From: Pseudomonas sp. EpS/L25
GTDB lineage: Bacteria > Pseudomonadota > Gammaproteobacteria > Pseudomonadales > Pseudomonadaceae
Direction of reading: 5' to 3'
DNA length: 64,000 nt
NCBI RefSeq assembly: GCF_001512295.1
Contig: NZ_LNUP01000002.1
Location: forward strand, 870,263-934,262
This document shows positions 51,870-60,601 of the stretch, in pieces. Under the pieces are notes generated by a model. It did not search any database, was not told where the DNA came from, and worked only from the letters and a program-made list of their open reading frames with translations. Position numbers and translations under genes: made by a program. Every line of letters starts with the position of its first letter. Position 1 is the first letter of the stretch.

Positions 51870-53481
51870 AGCGGCGCCCAGGGGGGCGTCCAGCGTTGCC
51901 GGTTTCATCACCGTTCTGGTCTTTTCCGTCATCAACTTCTTTCTGTTCGGCAAGGGCGTCATTCTCGATCCCTTCCATCAGGGCGAATACTTCGCCACCT
52001 TGCCGACCCTGCTGCACAGCCAGCCGGGTGCCCATGCCTTCACCATCCATGGTGGACTGGACTTCGTTCCGGTGTGGCTGGCGCAGAGCTGGTTCGGGCC
52101 GCAGCACACCTTCCTGGTGACGCAGCTCCTCTATGGCCTGTGCAATACCGCGGCAGCCTTGCTGCTCTGGGGGACGGCGCTGTTGCTCTGCCCGCTGCCG
52201 AGCGGCCGCGGCCGGCTGATCCTGCTGGTCGCCGTGGGGGCGCTGGCCACCCAGGTGGTGGGCTACCGCGATCTCTTCCTGCTGCTGTCGCTGTTCCTGT
52301 TCTGCTTGCACCGCAAGGTGGAAACCCCCACGGCGCGACTGGGCTGCGAGCTGCTGCTGGGGCTGGCGGCCGGCTTCAACGTATTCTGGTCCTACGATCG
52401 CGGTATCGCCGGGGTACTGGCGATCGGCTCGGCGGTGTTGCTGACGCTGCTGCTGCAGCGTCGCCACCTGCTGTCGATCCTGACCTTCGGCGTGACCGTC
52501 GCCTGGCTGGGGCTGGGAACCGACTTCTTCGCGCTGACCGACTACGTGAAGAACCTGACCTTCCTGCTCGAAACCTCTTCCCAGTGGGGCTATGGGCTGA
52601 GCGCCCGTCCGCTGGCGCTCAGCCTGCTGCTGGCGGTGCCGACGGCGCTGGCGGCCTTTGCCCTGATCCGCTGCCTGCCCTGGCCGTGGCGCTGGAGCGA
52701 GGATCTGCCGCTGATCGGTGCCCTGGCGGTACTGCTCGCGATCTTCTTCAAGATCGGGGTCAACCGTGCGGACTTCCAGCACATCCAGATGGGCTTCTGG
52801 GTACCCCTGCTGAGCCTGCTCTACGCCGCGCGCCGTCAGCGCCTGGCGCGCAACGGTGGCTGGGACCTCTCGGCCCATCCGCGTGCTGCCTACGCCTTCG
52901 TCGCGGCAGCGGTGCTGCTCGGGCTGGTAGGGCTCAATCCGTCACCTTTCTTCGCCGTACTGCTGGGGGTGGCGCTGCTGGCCTTCACCCGGCGCCTGCT
53001 GCTGCCGGCGCTGGCGGCCCTGGTGCTGCTGCTGGCGGCGTTCAATCTCTACAAGTCGCCGGTCGAGCGGGTCTGGGCCCAGGGACTCGCCTGGGTCCCC
53101 GAGCTGGCTGCCATGCCGGACGACGCGGCGCTGGCGACGCCCGGCGTGCAGTGGGCCGCGCAGCGGTTGCTGGACAGCGGCGCCCAGTGCGTGTTCGACC
53201 TCGCCAACAATGGCGTGATCAACGGCGTGACGGACCTGCCGGCCTGCACCAAGTACATCTATCCGGTCTATGCCACACCGCCCTACGAGGCGGACCTGCT
53301 CAGCGATCTGCAGCACGCCGATCCGCCGGCGGTGGTGTATTCCACGACGTTCTGGTCGTTCAACCTGAACAACCTGTCCATGCACGACAAGTTTCCACGA
53401 CTCAAGGCCTACCTGGACGAGCATTATCCCGTCGAGGAGTGCCAACCGGACTATTGCCTGAGATTCAAGACCAAGGGGTGA
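51850..53481 (+). CDS. Polytopic membrane protein, possible GT-C glycosyltransferase
   Basis: The 543-residue protein has about ten to twelve hydrophobic segments (residues about 15-400). The first outside loop, ILDPFHQGEYFATLPTLL, has an acidic/His pair in the position of the catalytic loop of lipid-linked GT-C enzymes. A soluble C-terminal domain of about 120 residues has several Cys residues (SGAQCVFDLANN, DLPACTKYIYP, PVEECQPDYCLRF). ATG 51850 lies inside the end of the previous gene with a GGAG site. It may transfer the flipped sugar to its acceptor. The family is not firmly identified. Confidence 0.72.
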   Translation: MRNPSTEAAPRGASSVAGFITVLVFSVINFFLFGKGVILDPFHQGEYFATLPTLLHSQPGAHAFTIHGGLDFVPVWLAQSWFGPQHTFLVTQLLYGLCNTAAALLLWGTALLLCPLPSGRGRLILLVAVGALATQVVGYRDLFLLLSLFLFCLHRKVETPTARLGCELLLGLAAGFNVFWSYDRGIAGVLAIGSAVLLTLLLQRRHLLSILTFGVTVAWLGLGTDFFALTDYVKNLTFLLETSSQWGYGLSARPLALSLLLAVPTALAAFALIRCLPWPWRWSEDLPLIGALAVLLAIFFKIGVNRADFQHIQMGFWVPLLSLLYAARRQRLARNGGWDLSAHPRAAYAFVAAAVLLGLVGLNPSPFFAVLLGVALLAFTRRLLLPALAALVLLLAAFNLYKSPVERVWAQGLAWVPELAAMPDDAALATPGVQWAAQRLLDSGAQCVFDLANNGVINGVTDLPACTKYIYPVYATPPYEADLLSDLQHADPPAVVYSTTFWSFNLNNLSMHDKFPRLKAYLDEHYPVEECQPDYCLRFKTKG

Positions 53482-53486
53482 GCAAC

Positions 53487-54275
53487 ATGAAGACCGACGC
53501 GTTGATAGGGTACAGCGGCTTCGTGGGGTCGACGCTGCTCAAGCAGAAGGCCTTCGGTGCGCTGTTTCGCTCCACCAATATCGATCAGATCGGCGACCAG
53601 CCCTATGGCCAGGTCATCTGCGCCGGTGCGCCCGCGCAGAAGTGGATCGCCAACCGTGATCCCGAGGCGGACCGTCAGAAGATCGATGGCCTGATCGCCC
53701 ACCTTTCGCGCATCCAGTGCGATTCCTTCGTGCTGATCAGCACCGTGGACGTCTTCAAGCGCCCGCTCGGCGTGGACGAAACCACCCCGGTGGATGAAGA
53801 GGGCCTGCATGCCTATGGCGCCAACCGCTATCGCCTCGAGCGGTTCGTGCGCGAGCACTTCGCCAAGGCCCTGATCGTGCGCCTGCCCGGCCTGGTCGGT
53901 CCGGGGCTGCGCAAGAACGTGATCTACGACCTGCTCAACGACAACAACCTGCAGGCGGTGGAAAGCCGCGGCGTGTTCCAGTTCTATCCCATGGTCAATC
54001 TCGGCTACGACATCCAGACCGCCCAGGCGGCCGGTCTGGAGCTCGTCCACCTGACCGCCGAACCCATCAGCGTGGCGGACATCGCCAGCCAGGGATTCGG
54101 GCGGGAATTCGACAATACCCTGGACGGGGCGCCAGCGCGCTACGACTTCCGCAGTGTCCATGCGGAAGTGTTCGGTGGCCGCGACGGCTACCAGTACAGC
54201 GCCCGTGACACCCTGCTGGCGGTTCGTGCCTATGCGCAGTCGGAGCCGCCGGTGATCAAGGCGGAGGGCCAGTGA
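53487..54275 (+). CDS. NAD-dependent epimerase/dehydratase-like protein
   Basis: The 262-residue product has a short Rossmann start (ALIGYSGFVGSTLLKQK), STVDVFKRPLGVDETTPVDE and YGANRYRLERFVREHF, which holds the usual YxxxK position as YGANR (Lys replaced by Arg). This suggests an extended SDR acting on a nucleotide sugar, perhaps with altered activity. The start has an AAGGGGTGAG site. It overlaps the next gene by one base (TGATG), so the two proteins are co-translated. Confidence 0.8.
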   Translation: MKTDALIGYSGFVGSTLLKQKAFGALFRSTNIDQIGDQPYGQVICAGAPAQKWIANRDPEADRQKIDGLIAHLSRIQCDSFVLISTVDVFKRPLGVDETTPVDEEGLHAYGANRYRLERFVREHFAKALIVRLPGLVGPGLRKNVIYDLLNDNNLQAVESRGVFQFYPMVNLGYDIQTAQAAGLELVHLTAEPISVADIASQGFGREFDNTLDGAPARYDFRSVHAEVFGGRDGYQYSARDTLLAVRAYAQSEPPVIKAEGQ

Positions 54276-55108
54276 TGCGCGTCGCCATTTCCAATATCGC
54301 CTGGGAAACCGCCGACGACGCCATGGTCGCCGAGATCCTGCAGCAATACCGGGTGGACGCCATCGACATCGCACCCGGCAAGTATTTCGCCGATCCCAAG
54401 ACCGCGACCGTCCAGGAGATCCAACAGGTACGACTGGCGTGGCAGGCGCGGGGCATCGAGATCACCGGCATGCAGGCGCTGCTGTTCGGTACCTCGGGAC
54501 TCAACGTGTTCGGCGACGCTGACGTCCAGCAGGCCTTGCTCGCTCAGCTGGAGGGTGTCTGTCGGGTCGCCGAAGGCCTCGGCGCCACGCGCCTGGTGTT
54601 CGGCTCGCCACGCAACCGGGATCGCTCCGGGCTGAGCGACGACCAGGCCCTGGCCCAGGCCAGCGACTTCTTCCGACGTCTGGGCGAGGTCGCCGCGGCC
54701 CGTGGCGTGCTGATCTGCCTGGAGCCCAATCCGCCGCGCTACGGCGCCAATTTCATGATCGACAGCGATTCCACGGCCGCCGTGGTGCGGGCGGTGGATC
54801 ACCCGGCGATCCGCATGCAGCTGGATACCGGCGCCCTGACCATCAACGAGGAAGATGCCGCCCGGGTGCTGGAAGAGCACGCCGAGCTGATTGGCCATGT
54901 CCATGCCAGCGAGCCGGACCTGGTGACCCTGGGGGAGGGCGGGACCAACCACGACGGCATCGCCTTCGCCCTGACCCGGCGCCTGCCGGAGCAGGTCGTC
55001 AGTATCGAGATGCTGCCGGCCAAGCAGGGCTCCAACCTGGCGGCGCTGGAGCGCGGCGTGCAGGTGGCGATCCGCGCCTACCGCGATCTGCCGGAGACGG
55101 CCGCATGA
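54275..55108 (+). CDS. Sugar phosphate isomerase/epimerase (AP-endonuclease-2 fold)
   Basis: The 277-residue TIM-barrel protein has the expected order for xylose-isomerase-like enzymes: RVAISNIAWETADDAMVAEI, DIAPGKYFADP, LICLEPNPPRYGANFMIDSD (metal Glu), MQLDTGALTINEEDA (Asp), GHVHASEPDLVTLGEGGTNH (His/Glu) and VSIEML at the end (Glu). It probably converts a keto- or aldo-sugar precursor for the cassette. ATG 54275 is used; a GTG one codon earlier is less likely. Confidence 0.87.
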   Translation: MRVAISNIAWETADDAMVAEILQQYRVDAIDIAPGKYFADPKTATVQEIQQVRLAWQARGIEITGMQALLFGTSGLNVFGDADVQQALLAQLEGVCRVAEGLGATRLVFGSPRNRDRSGLSDDQALAQASDFFRRLGEVAAARGVLICLEPNPPRYGANFMIDSDSTAAVVRAVDHPAIRMQLDTGALTINEEDAARVLEEHAELIGHVHASEPDLVTLGEGGTNHDGIAFALTRRLPEQVVSIEMLPAKQGSNLAALERGVQVAIRAYRDLPETAA

Positions 55109-55461
55109 AGTGGCTGATCCTGATTCTTGGCATCGCTTCGAACGCCTCCGCCAGCGTGCTGGTGAAGATGGCCATGCTGCCGCCGCGGCGCTTTCCCAGT
55201 CTGAGCGATCCCCTGGGCGCGCTGTCCAACTGGCCCTTCTGGCTGGGCCTGTTCATGTATGGCCTGGCCTTCCTGCTGTACGCCGCGGCCCTGGCGAAGC
55301 TGCCCCTGAACGTCGCGCACCCGGTGCTCACCGCCGGGGCCATCGCCAGCGTCGCCCTGCTGTCGGTGGTGATCTTCCGCGAAGCCTTTCCCTGGACCAC
55401 GGCGGCGGGGATCGTGCTGATCATCGCCGGTGTGGCGCTCATCACGGCCCGTGTCGGTTGA
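55105..55461 (+). CDS. Small four-helix EamA/SMR-like transporter
   Basis: The 118-residue protein has four hydrophobic segments: ILILGIASNASASVLVKMAM, WLGLFMYGLAFLLYAAALAK, HPVLTAGAIASVALLSVVIF, and AGIVLIIAGVALITARVG. It resembles the ArnE/ArnF flippase subunits and EamA half-transporters. In this context it probably flips the lipid-linked sugar across the inner membrane, as a dimer. It overlaps the isomerase gene by 4 bases (ATGA) and is followed by a second glycosyltransferase. Confidence 0.85.
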   Translation: MKWLILILGIASNASASVLVKMAMLPPRRFPSLSDPLGALSNWPFWLGLFMYGLAFLLYAAALAKLPLNVAHPVLTAGAIASVALLSVVIFREAFPWTTAAGIVLIIAGVALITARVG

Positions 55462-55474
55462 CCCTGGAGGATTC

Positions 55475-56323
55475 ATGACTACTCAAATTCCCGCCGCCGA
55501 GCGTGCCCTCTGGCAGGTACCCAGCTACCAGACGACCTTCTGGAACGGCCGTAGCCGCCCGCATTGCGTGGTGATTCCGGTCATCAACGAAGGCGAGCGC
55601 ATCCTCAATCTCTTGCGGCGCATGGCGGCGATAGACATCGCCGCCATCGCCGATGTCATCATCGTCGACGGCGGCAGCACCGATGGCTCGCTGGAGCCTC
55701 AGCGCCTGCAGGAGCTGGGCGTACGGGGGCTGCTGGTGAAGACGGCGCCCGGCAAGCTCAGCGCCCAGTTGCGCTGCGCCTATGCCTTCGTGCTCGACGA
55801 GGGTTACACCGGCATCGTCACCATCGACGGCAACGACAAGGACGATCCCGATGCCATCCCCCGTTTCATCGCGGCCATCGAACAGGGCTACGACTTCGTG
55901 CAGGCCTCGCGCTTCCTCGCCGGTGGCGTGGCGGAGAACACTCCCAAGTCCCGCGACTTCGCCATTCGCTTCATCCATGCACCCATGCTGAGCCTGGCGT
56001 CGGGCTTCCACTGGACCGATACCACCCAGGGTTTTCGCGCCTACAGCCGGGCCATGCTGCTGGATCCCCGGGTGGCGCCGTTCCGCGACGAGTTCACCAC
56101 CTACGAGCTGCTCGCCTATCTGTCCTATCGCGTGCCGAAATTAGGTTACCGCTGCGTGGAACTCCCCACCGTGCGACGCTATCCGAAGGGCGAGGTACCG
56201 ACCAAGATCAGCAGCGTGAGAGGTAATCTCTCGGTGCTGCAGGTGCTGATGAAGGCCTGTGCAGGCCAGTACAATCCACGCCTGGGCGCGGATGCCCAGT
56301 TGGCGGCGCAACGACGAAGCTGA
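55475..56323 (+). CDS. Family 2 glycosyltransferase, dolichyl-phosphate-mannose-synthase-like
   Basis: The 282-residue soluble enzyme has a GT-A domain: HCVVIPVINEGERILNLLRR, DVIIVDGGSTDGSLEPQRLQ, and GIVTIDGNDKDDPDAIPRF as the metal-binding site. It lacks the membrane helices of the first glycosyltransferase in the cassette. ATG 55475 has a CTGGAGG site. It closes the seven-gene run. Having two such transferases suggests that one loads the carrier and the other adds a second sugar, or that they use different donors. Confidence 0.88.
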   Translation: MTTQIPAAERALWQVPSYQTTFWNGRSRPHCVVIPVINEGERILNLLRRMAAIDIAAIADVIIVDGGSTDGSLEPQRLQELGVRGLLVKTAPGKLSAQLRCAYAFVLDEGYTGIVTIDGNDKDDPDAIPRFIAAIEQGYDFVQASRFLAGGVAENTPKSRDFAIRFIHAPMLSLASGFHWTDTTQGFRAYSRAMLLDPRVAPFRDEFTTYELLAYLSYRVPKLGYRCVELPTVRRYPKGEVPTKISSVRGNLSVLQVLMKACAGQYNPRLGADAQLAAQRRS

Positions 56324-56349
56324 TCCCGTCGCGCTCGCCCGGTGCGGAA

Positions 56350-56535
56350 GAAGCTGTTCACGATCTACTGCGCGTCGGCCAAACGGCGTTGAAAAGGCCC
56401 GGGAAGGCCGGCCTCGCCTAGGCGGTGCCGTCGAAATGCTCGTTTACCATTCGTAAACTGGGCTTTCTCGGGTGTTTTCGCGGGGCCGTCCAGGCCTAGT
56501 CTGGCGCTAGCTCGCGAGATCGTAGACAGCTTCCA
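56350..56535. repeat. Dispersed intergenic element, copy G
   Basis: GAAGCTGTTCACGATCT and the inverse of AGATCGTAGACAGCTTC are the ends. The interior has ACTGCGCGTCGGCCAAACGG and TGCTCGTTTACCATTC with GTAAACT, the shared hairpin. It follows the last gene of the sugar cassette after 26 bases. Confidence 0.75.
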
Positions 56536-56554
56536 AGAGACGATGGAGTAGGTG

Positions 56555-57913
56555 ATGGGGCGTGTGCTGTCGGCGTTTCGTGGACTTTATTTCGCGACGC
56601 TGTTGATGTTGATCGGAACCGGTCTCTTGAGTACCTATCTGGGGCTGCGACTGGCTGCCGAGCAGGTACAGGGACTCTGGGTAGGTGCCCTGACGGCCGC
56701 CTATTACCTGGGACTGGTGATCGGCGGCAAGCTGGGACATCGACTGATCGCCAAGGTCGGCCACATCCGCGCCTATGTCACCTGCGCCGGGGTCGCGGGC
56801 GCCGCGGTGCTCGGCATCGGCCTGCTGCCCTGGTTGCCGGTCTGGGTCGCGCTCAGGATTCTCATCGGCATGGGCATGATGTGCCAGTACATGGTGCTGG
56901 AGAGCTGGCTGAACGAGCAGGCCGGCCCCGGTGAGCGGGGCAAGGTGTTCTCCGGCTACATGACCGCCTCCTATCTCGGCCTCGCACTGGGTCAGCTGGT
57001 GCTGGTGGCCTCGCCCGATCTCGGCGTCGACAAGGTGATGCTGGTCGCCATCTGCTATGCCCTGTGCCTGGTACCGGTGGCCGTCACCGGCAAGATCCAC
57101 CCGGCACCGCTCAAGCCGGCGCCGCTGGAGCCAGCCTTCTTCATTCGACGCATTCCCCAGTCCCTGACCACCACCCTGGTCGCCGGGCTGGTGATCGGGG
57201 CCTTCTATGGCCTGGCACCGCTCTACGCCAGCGCCCAGGGCCTGCCGACCGAACGCATCGGTCTGTTCATGGCCTGCTGCATCTTCGCCGGTCTGATCGC
57301 CCAGTGGCCGATCGGCTGGCTGTCGGATCGTCATGATCGCAGCTGGCTGATCCGGGTGGTCGCCATCGCCCTCACCGTGGCGGCCCTGCCGCTGGCGGTG
57401 CTGCCCCATGTCCCGCCGGTGGTGCTGCTGCCACTGGGCCTGATCGCCAGCCTGCTGCAATTCGTGCTCTACCCCCTGGCAGTGGCCCTCTCCAACGACC
57501 ATATCGAAGGCGAGCGGCGGGTATCCCTGAGCGCCATGCTGCTGGTGACCTTTGGCTTGGGAGCCTGTATCGGTCCGCTGGTGGTGGGCGCCCTGATGAA
57601 TCTGATCGGCCCGAACATGCTCTATGCCTTCGTCGTACTCTGCGGCGGCATCCTCATCTGGCGCATTCGGCCCGATGCCGTCACGGGCAAGCATCTGGTG
57701 GACGAGGCGCCGCTGAACCACGTGCCCATGCCCGAGGGCTCCACCAGCTCGCCCCTGGCCGCCGCCCTGGATCCGCGGGTGGATACCCAGGTAGTGCAGG
57801 AACAGATGCAAGGCGAGCCGGTGGTGACGGAAGCTGCGGTGGAGGAGGTGGCTGTGCCCACTGGCACGGAAGAAGAGGGCGGCGAGACGCCAGCCAAGCC
57901 GGCGACGCCATGA
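56555..57913 (+). CDS. MFS transporter, YcaD-like
   Basis: The 452-residue protein has twelve hydrophobic segments, beginning LYFATLLMLIGTGLLSTYLG, with the MFS loop GWLSDRHDRSWLIRVV and YPLAVALSNDHIEGERRVSL, typical of the YcaD/UMF2 group. The last 70 residues are hydrophilic and acidic (for example TGTEEEGGETPAKPATP), a cytoplasmic tail. A GTG one codon before ATG 56555 is an alternative start. The substrate is unknown. Confidence 0.85.
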   Translation: MGRVLSAFRGLYFATLLMLIGTGLLSTYLGLRLAAEQVQGLWVGALTAAYYLGLVIGGKLGHRLIAKVGHIRAYVTCAGVAGAAVLGIGLLPWLPVWVALRILIGMGMMCQYMVLESWLNEQAGPGERGKVFSGYMTASYLGLALGQLVLVASPDLGVDKVMLVAICYALCLVPVAVTGKIHPAPLKPAPLEPAFFIRRIPQSLTTTLVAGLVIGAFYGLAPLYASAQGLPTERIGLFMACCIFAGLIAQWPIGWLSDRHDRSWLIRVVAIALTVAALPLAVLPHVPPVVLLPLGLIASLLQFVLYPLAVALSNDHIEGERRVSLSAMLLVTFGLGACIGPLVVGALMNLIGPNMLYAFVVLCGGILIWRIRPDAVTGKHLVDEAPLNHVPMPEGSTSSPLAAALDPRVDTQVVQEQMQGEPVVTEAAVEEVAVPTGTEEEGGETPAKPATP

Positions 57914-57920
57914 TCGCGTT

Positions 57921-57941
57921 GCGCCCGGATCGACCGGGCGC
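57921..57941. terminator. Hairpin between the MFS gene and flgZ
   Basis: GCGCCCGG-ATCGA-CCGGGCGC is a perfect 8-bp stem in the 39-base gap between the convergent stops. It lacks a T-run. Confidence 0.6.
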
Positions 57942-57952
57942 GCTGCCGTCAT

Positions 57953-58687
57953 TCATTCGAAGCGGCGATTTTCCCGCTGCAACTGATAGACGAAGCGCTC
58001 GATCTGGCGCTGGTCCGCGCCACTGAGATTATCGAAGCTGACGCCCACGTCGCTGTACTCCAGGCGACTCAGGCAGGCCACGTGACGGATGTTCACCGCA
58101 GCTTCTATGGTGCCTATGGGTAGCTCGGCGGTGAAGCGCTGGATCAATTGGCCGGGTTGCAGCAGATGGGTGACGTTGCCGGGGAAGCGCAGCTTGCAGC
58201 CGGTGGCCGACAGATCGATCAGCTGGCCCTGGAGTTGCAGCTGATCACTGCCCTGGAGCAGCTGGGCCTTCGCCGGACGATTGAGCAGCAGCTTGACGCG
58301 GTAGGCATTGCGCCGCTGATGGTAGGTGAGGGCGCTGGGCAGCGCGATCCAATAGCAGCGCGTGCCATTGAGCTCTCCCCGTCGCGCAGGCTGTTCACTG
58401 CGCCAGGTCACCTTGATGCCATCGTGGAAGCTGTCCACCAGGAAGGGCAGGCCTTGCTCCAGCAGGCGCTCGCCCTCGCTGGGGACGAATTCGTCCAGGG
58501 CGATCAGTCCCTTGGCTTCGTCGAGCTGGACGATGAAGCTCTGGAATTGCGGACCTTGCTGGCCGAAGGTGATGCGCAGGGGCAGATGCTGTTCGACGGC
58601 CGGGCGCAGGCACATCAGGATCTCTCCCATGGAGCGGTACACCTGGGGCGGCTGGGGCGCGTTGTCGCTGACGGAAGGGCCTCGCAC
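57953..58687 (-). CDS. flgZ: Flagellar brake YcgR-type PilZ protein
   Basis: The 244-residue protein has an N-terminal YcgR domain (about residues 18-105, RPAVEQHLPLRITFGQQGPQ) and a PilZ domain that binds cyclic di-GMP through QRRNAYRVKL (RxxxR-type) and DLSATGCKL (D/NxSxxG). In Pseudomonas the gene beside flgN is FlgZ, which slows swarming at high cyclic di-GMP. The GTG at 58687 is chosen because AGGAG lies 7 bases before it; a TTG upstream extends the frame. It is transcribed after flgM-flgN. Confidence 0.9.
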   Translation of the reverse strand: MRGPSVSDNAPQPPQVYRSMGEILMCLRPAVEQHLPLRITFGQQGPQFQSFIVQLDEAKGLIALDEFVPSEGERLLEQGLPFLVDSFHDGIKVTWRSEQPARRGELNGTRCYWIALPSALTYHQRRNAYRVKLLLNRPAKAQLLQGSDQLQLQGQLIDLSATGCKLRFPGNVTHLLQPGQLIQRFTAELPIGTIEAAVNIRHVACLSRLEYSDVGVSFDNLSGADQRQIERFVYQLQRENRRFE

Positions 58688-58776
58688 CTGGGAACTCCTG
58701 TAAATGGCGGTACGCAAGGATAATGGCTACCTGCCAGCAATGCAGCTAAAACGCAGTGGCAGACGAACGACGGTCG

Positions 58777-59244
58777 TCAGGCCGAACTCAGCGGTCGCTG
58801 ATAGCCGCCGCCGGTCTGGCTGCCGCGGCTGTTGTACAGCGTGGGTGCCGAGGTGCCCTGCAGGACGTTGAGCAGTTTGCCCACCACGAAGCGGTTGGCC
58901 TGGATTACCTGGCCATTGCGCGCGTTGCGGGTCTTGCACTGTTCCATGAGTTGCGCGAGTTGGCTCGATGCGGCCAGCAGCTCCGCCCCATCGGGTTGCG
59001 TCGCGGCGTAGGCGCGCAGACCTTGTACATCGGCCTGCAGGCCATGGTGGCGGAGCAGCTGGGTACGGTGCTGGGCATGCTGGTCGAGCTGCTTGAGCAG
59101 GATCTGCTTGCTGCCCAGCAGGGCCTCCAGGGCATCGAGCTGGCGCTCGGAGAGAGCCTGGAATTCCTGGTCGATCAGGATCAGCAACTGCTCGCTCAGG
59201 TCGATGTCGTGACGGGTGATCTCGAGCAAGGTGGCATTGGGCAT
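58777..59244 (-). CDS. flgN: Flagellar export chaperone FlgN
   Basis: The 155-residue helical protein (EITRHDIDLSEQLLILIDQE, ERQLDALEALLGSKQILLKQ, then LRAYAATQPDGAELLAASSQ) is the FlgN chaperone for hook-junction proteins. The C-terminal stretch NGQVIQANRFVVGKLLNVLQ ends with the typical SAPTLYNSRGSQ. It lies 61 bases after flgM. ATG 59244 has AAGGAAAAA upstream; the longer frame is not protein-like. Confidence 0.9.
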   Translation of the reverse strand: MPNATLLEITRHDIDLSEQLLILIDQEFQALSERQLDALEALLGSKQILLKQLDQHAQHRTQLLRHHGLQADVQGLRAYAATQPDGAELLAASSQLAQLMEQCKTRNARNGQVIQANRFVVGKLLNVLQGTSAPTLYNSRGSQTGGGYQRPLSSA

Positions 59245-59305
59245 GGCGCGTTTTTCCTTGGAACGTGAGTCGCGATCGTCAGGAAGGCCATGCCGGAACC
59301 GGGCG

Positions 59306-59614
59306 TCAGGACTCGAACGCCAGCAGTTTGTCGGCCACCTTCTGGCTGTCGACCTTGTAGGAGCCATCGGCGATGGCCTGTTTCAGGCGGCTGACCTTGT
59401 CGCTGTCGACCACCGGCAAATCCTTCAGCCCTGCCGTCAGGGAACTCAGCTGCTGGGCCTGGGCGCTCAAGCTGACCGACTCGCCGGAGGCGGTGCTGGC
59501 GGTAGCCTTGACATCGCTGGTCTGAGCCGGAGCCGCTTCCTTGTTGCTTGCAGCCTTGGTGCCGCCCATGCCGGAAGTGGAGGACGGATTCAGGCGGTTG
59601 ATATCTAGAGCCAT
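59306..59614 (-). CDS. flgM: Anti-sigma-28 factor FlgM
   Basis: The 102-residue protein starts [20 protein letters not shown] and has the C-terminal helices that bind FliA ([51 protein letters not shown]). FlgM is exported through the finished hook and releases FliA. A good FliA promoter lies 40 bases upstream, so the gene is under the sigma factor it inhibits. Confidence 0.94.
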   Translation of the reverse strand: MALDINRLNPSSTSGMGGTKAASNKEAAPAQTSDVKATASTASGESVSLSAQAQQLSSLTAGLKDLPVVDSDKVSRLKQAIADGSYKVDSQKVADKLLAFES

Positions 59615-59653
59615 GAGTGAAAATCCTCGTGTAGTCTCGTTCGCATACCCGGC

Positions 59654-59680
59654 TTATCGGCGTGATAGACCGAAACTTTA
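59654..59680 (-). promoter_or_regulatory. FliA (sigma-28) promoter of flgM
   Basis: On the minus strand TAAAGTTT is followed after 11 bases by GCCGATAA, an exact match to the sigma-28 consensus and spacing. The predicted start gives a leader of about 30 bases. Confidence 0.88.
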
Positions 59681-59775
59681 GCCATAGACCTGTGCGGCGG
59701 TTCACATCCTTCGACAGGATGAGACGCAGAGGTTCAGGGTGCGGACGCTCCAAGGTACTCCTTTTGGCTCTGTGA

Positions 59776-60534
59776 CTAAAGCGCTACCTCCACCTGCCCC
59801 TGATCGACCACGCGACCCCGGATCACCCGGTTCGAGCTGAGGTTGCGCACGCGGATCTCTTCGTCCTTGGCGCCGTCGGCCAGGGCCTCGCCCTGCATGC
59901 GTATATTGAAGGAGGCGCTGCGCGCGTTGATGACCACCTGCTCACCCTTGCGGATCAGCTCGGCCTGTTCGATGAAGGCCGGGGCGAGTATCTGCTCGTT
60001 GACCACCTGGCGCTTGAGCTTGGTCCCCACCACCTGTTGCAGGCTGGTGAGGTAGCCCTGGGTCAAAGTCCCGACATCCCGTTCCATGAGCGCCACGTTC
60101 TGGTCGTCCAGCACCGTTCCGCGCAACAATGGCTGGACGGCGACCACCACGGGGCGGTATAGCTTCACCTGCACCGGCACGAATACCGTCCAGGGGCTGC
60201 TGCCTTCGCACCGCACCTTGACGCTGATTCGACCCACCGGCGTGGGGGCACCCTGTTGTGACAGCGTCAGCGGCTTGTCGCAGGCAGCGAGGCGCAGCCG
60301 TGGGTCCAGGGCATTGATCTGATTTTCATGGCGGGCGTTGAAACCCGCTTCCAGCAAATATTCCTGCACACGCTCCTCAAGAAAACTTTCGACAGCGCCG
60401 ATAAGTTCGTCAGATGAGGTGTAGTCGTCTTCTGCAAAGGCCTTTCCGCCCAGGCATGCCAGGATCAATACGAGATTCGCTGCCCAACGGCTGGAGGTTT
60501 TCATAGGTCGGAAACACGTCGCTTCGGTCTTCAT
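59776..60534 (-). CDS. flgA: Flagellar P-ring assembly protein FlgA
   Basis: The 252-residue periplasmic chaperone has a signal peptide (from MKTSSRWAANLVLILACLGG, cut near KAFA), an N-terminal part with RLRLAACDKPLTLS and the SAF domain (RPVVVAVQPLLRGTVLDDQN, DVGTLTQGYLTSLQQVVGTK). FlgA guides FlgI assembly into the P ring. ATG 60534 has AGGT in front; ATG 60504 would remove ten residues before the signal and is possible. It is divergent from cheV. Confidence 0.93.
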   Translation of the reverse strand: MKTEATCFRPMKTSSRWAANLVLILACLGGKAFAEDDYTSSDELIGAVESFLEERVQEYLLEAGFNARHENQINALDPRLRLAACDKPLTLSQQGAPTPVGRISVKVRCEGSSPWTVFVPVQVKLYRPVVVAVQPLLRGTVLDDQNVALMERDVGTLTQGYLTSLQQVVGTKLKRQVVNEQILAPAFIEQAELIRKGEQVVINARSASFNIRMQGEALADGAKDEEIRVRNLSSNRVIRGRVVDQGQVEVAL

Positions 60535-60601
60535 GATTTAACCTAAGCAAGCCCTGTGCCGAGTTTTCCGACCGGCTCGCGGCAACGAGAGGAGTCGCCA
60601 A

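Noticed and set aside
52074-53486. Long in-frame extension upstream of the SDR-like gene of the sugar cassette
   Set aside because: It lies inside the polytopic membrane protein gene in another frame; the real start at 53487 has a ribosome site and the Rossmann motif directly after it.
49413-56535. Integrated island with duplicated tRNA end
   Set aside because: No copy of the tRNA-Arg 3' end and no integrase gene were found at or after the end of the cassette.
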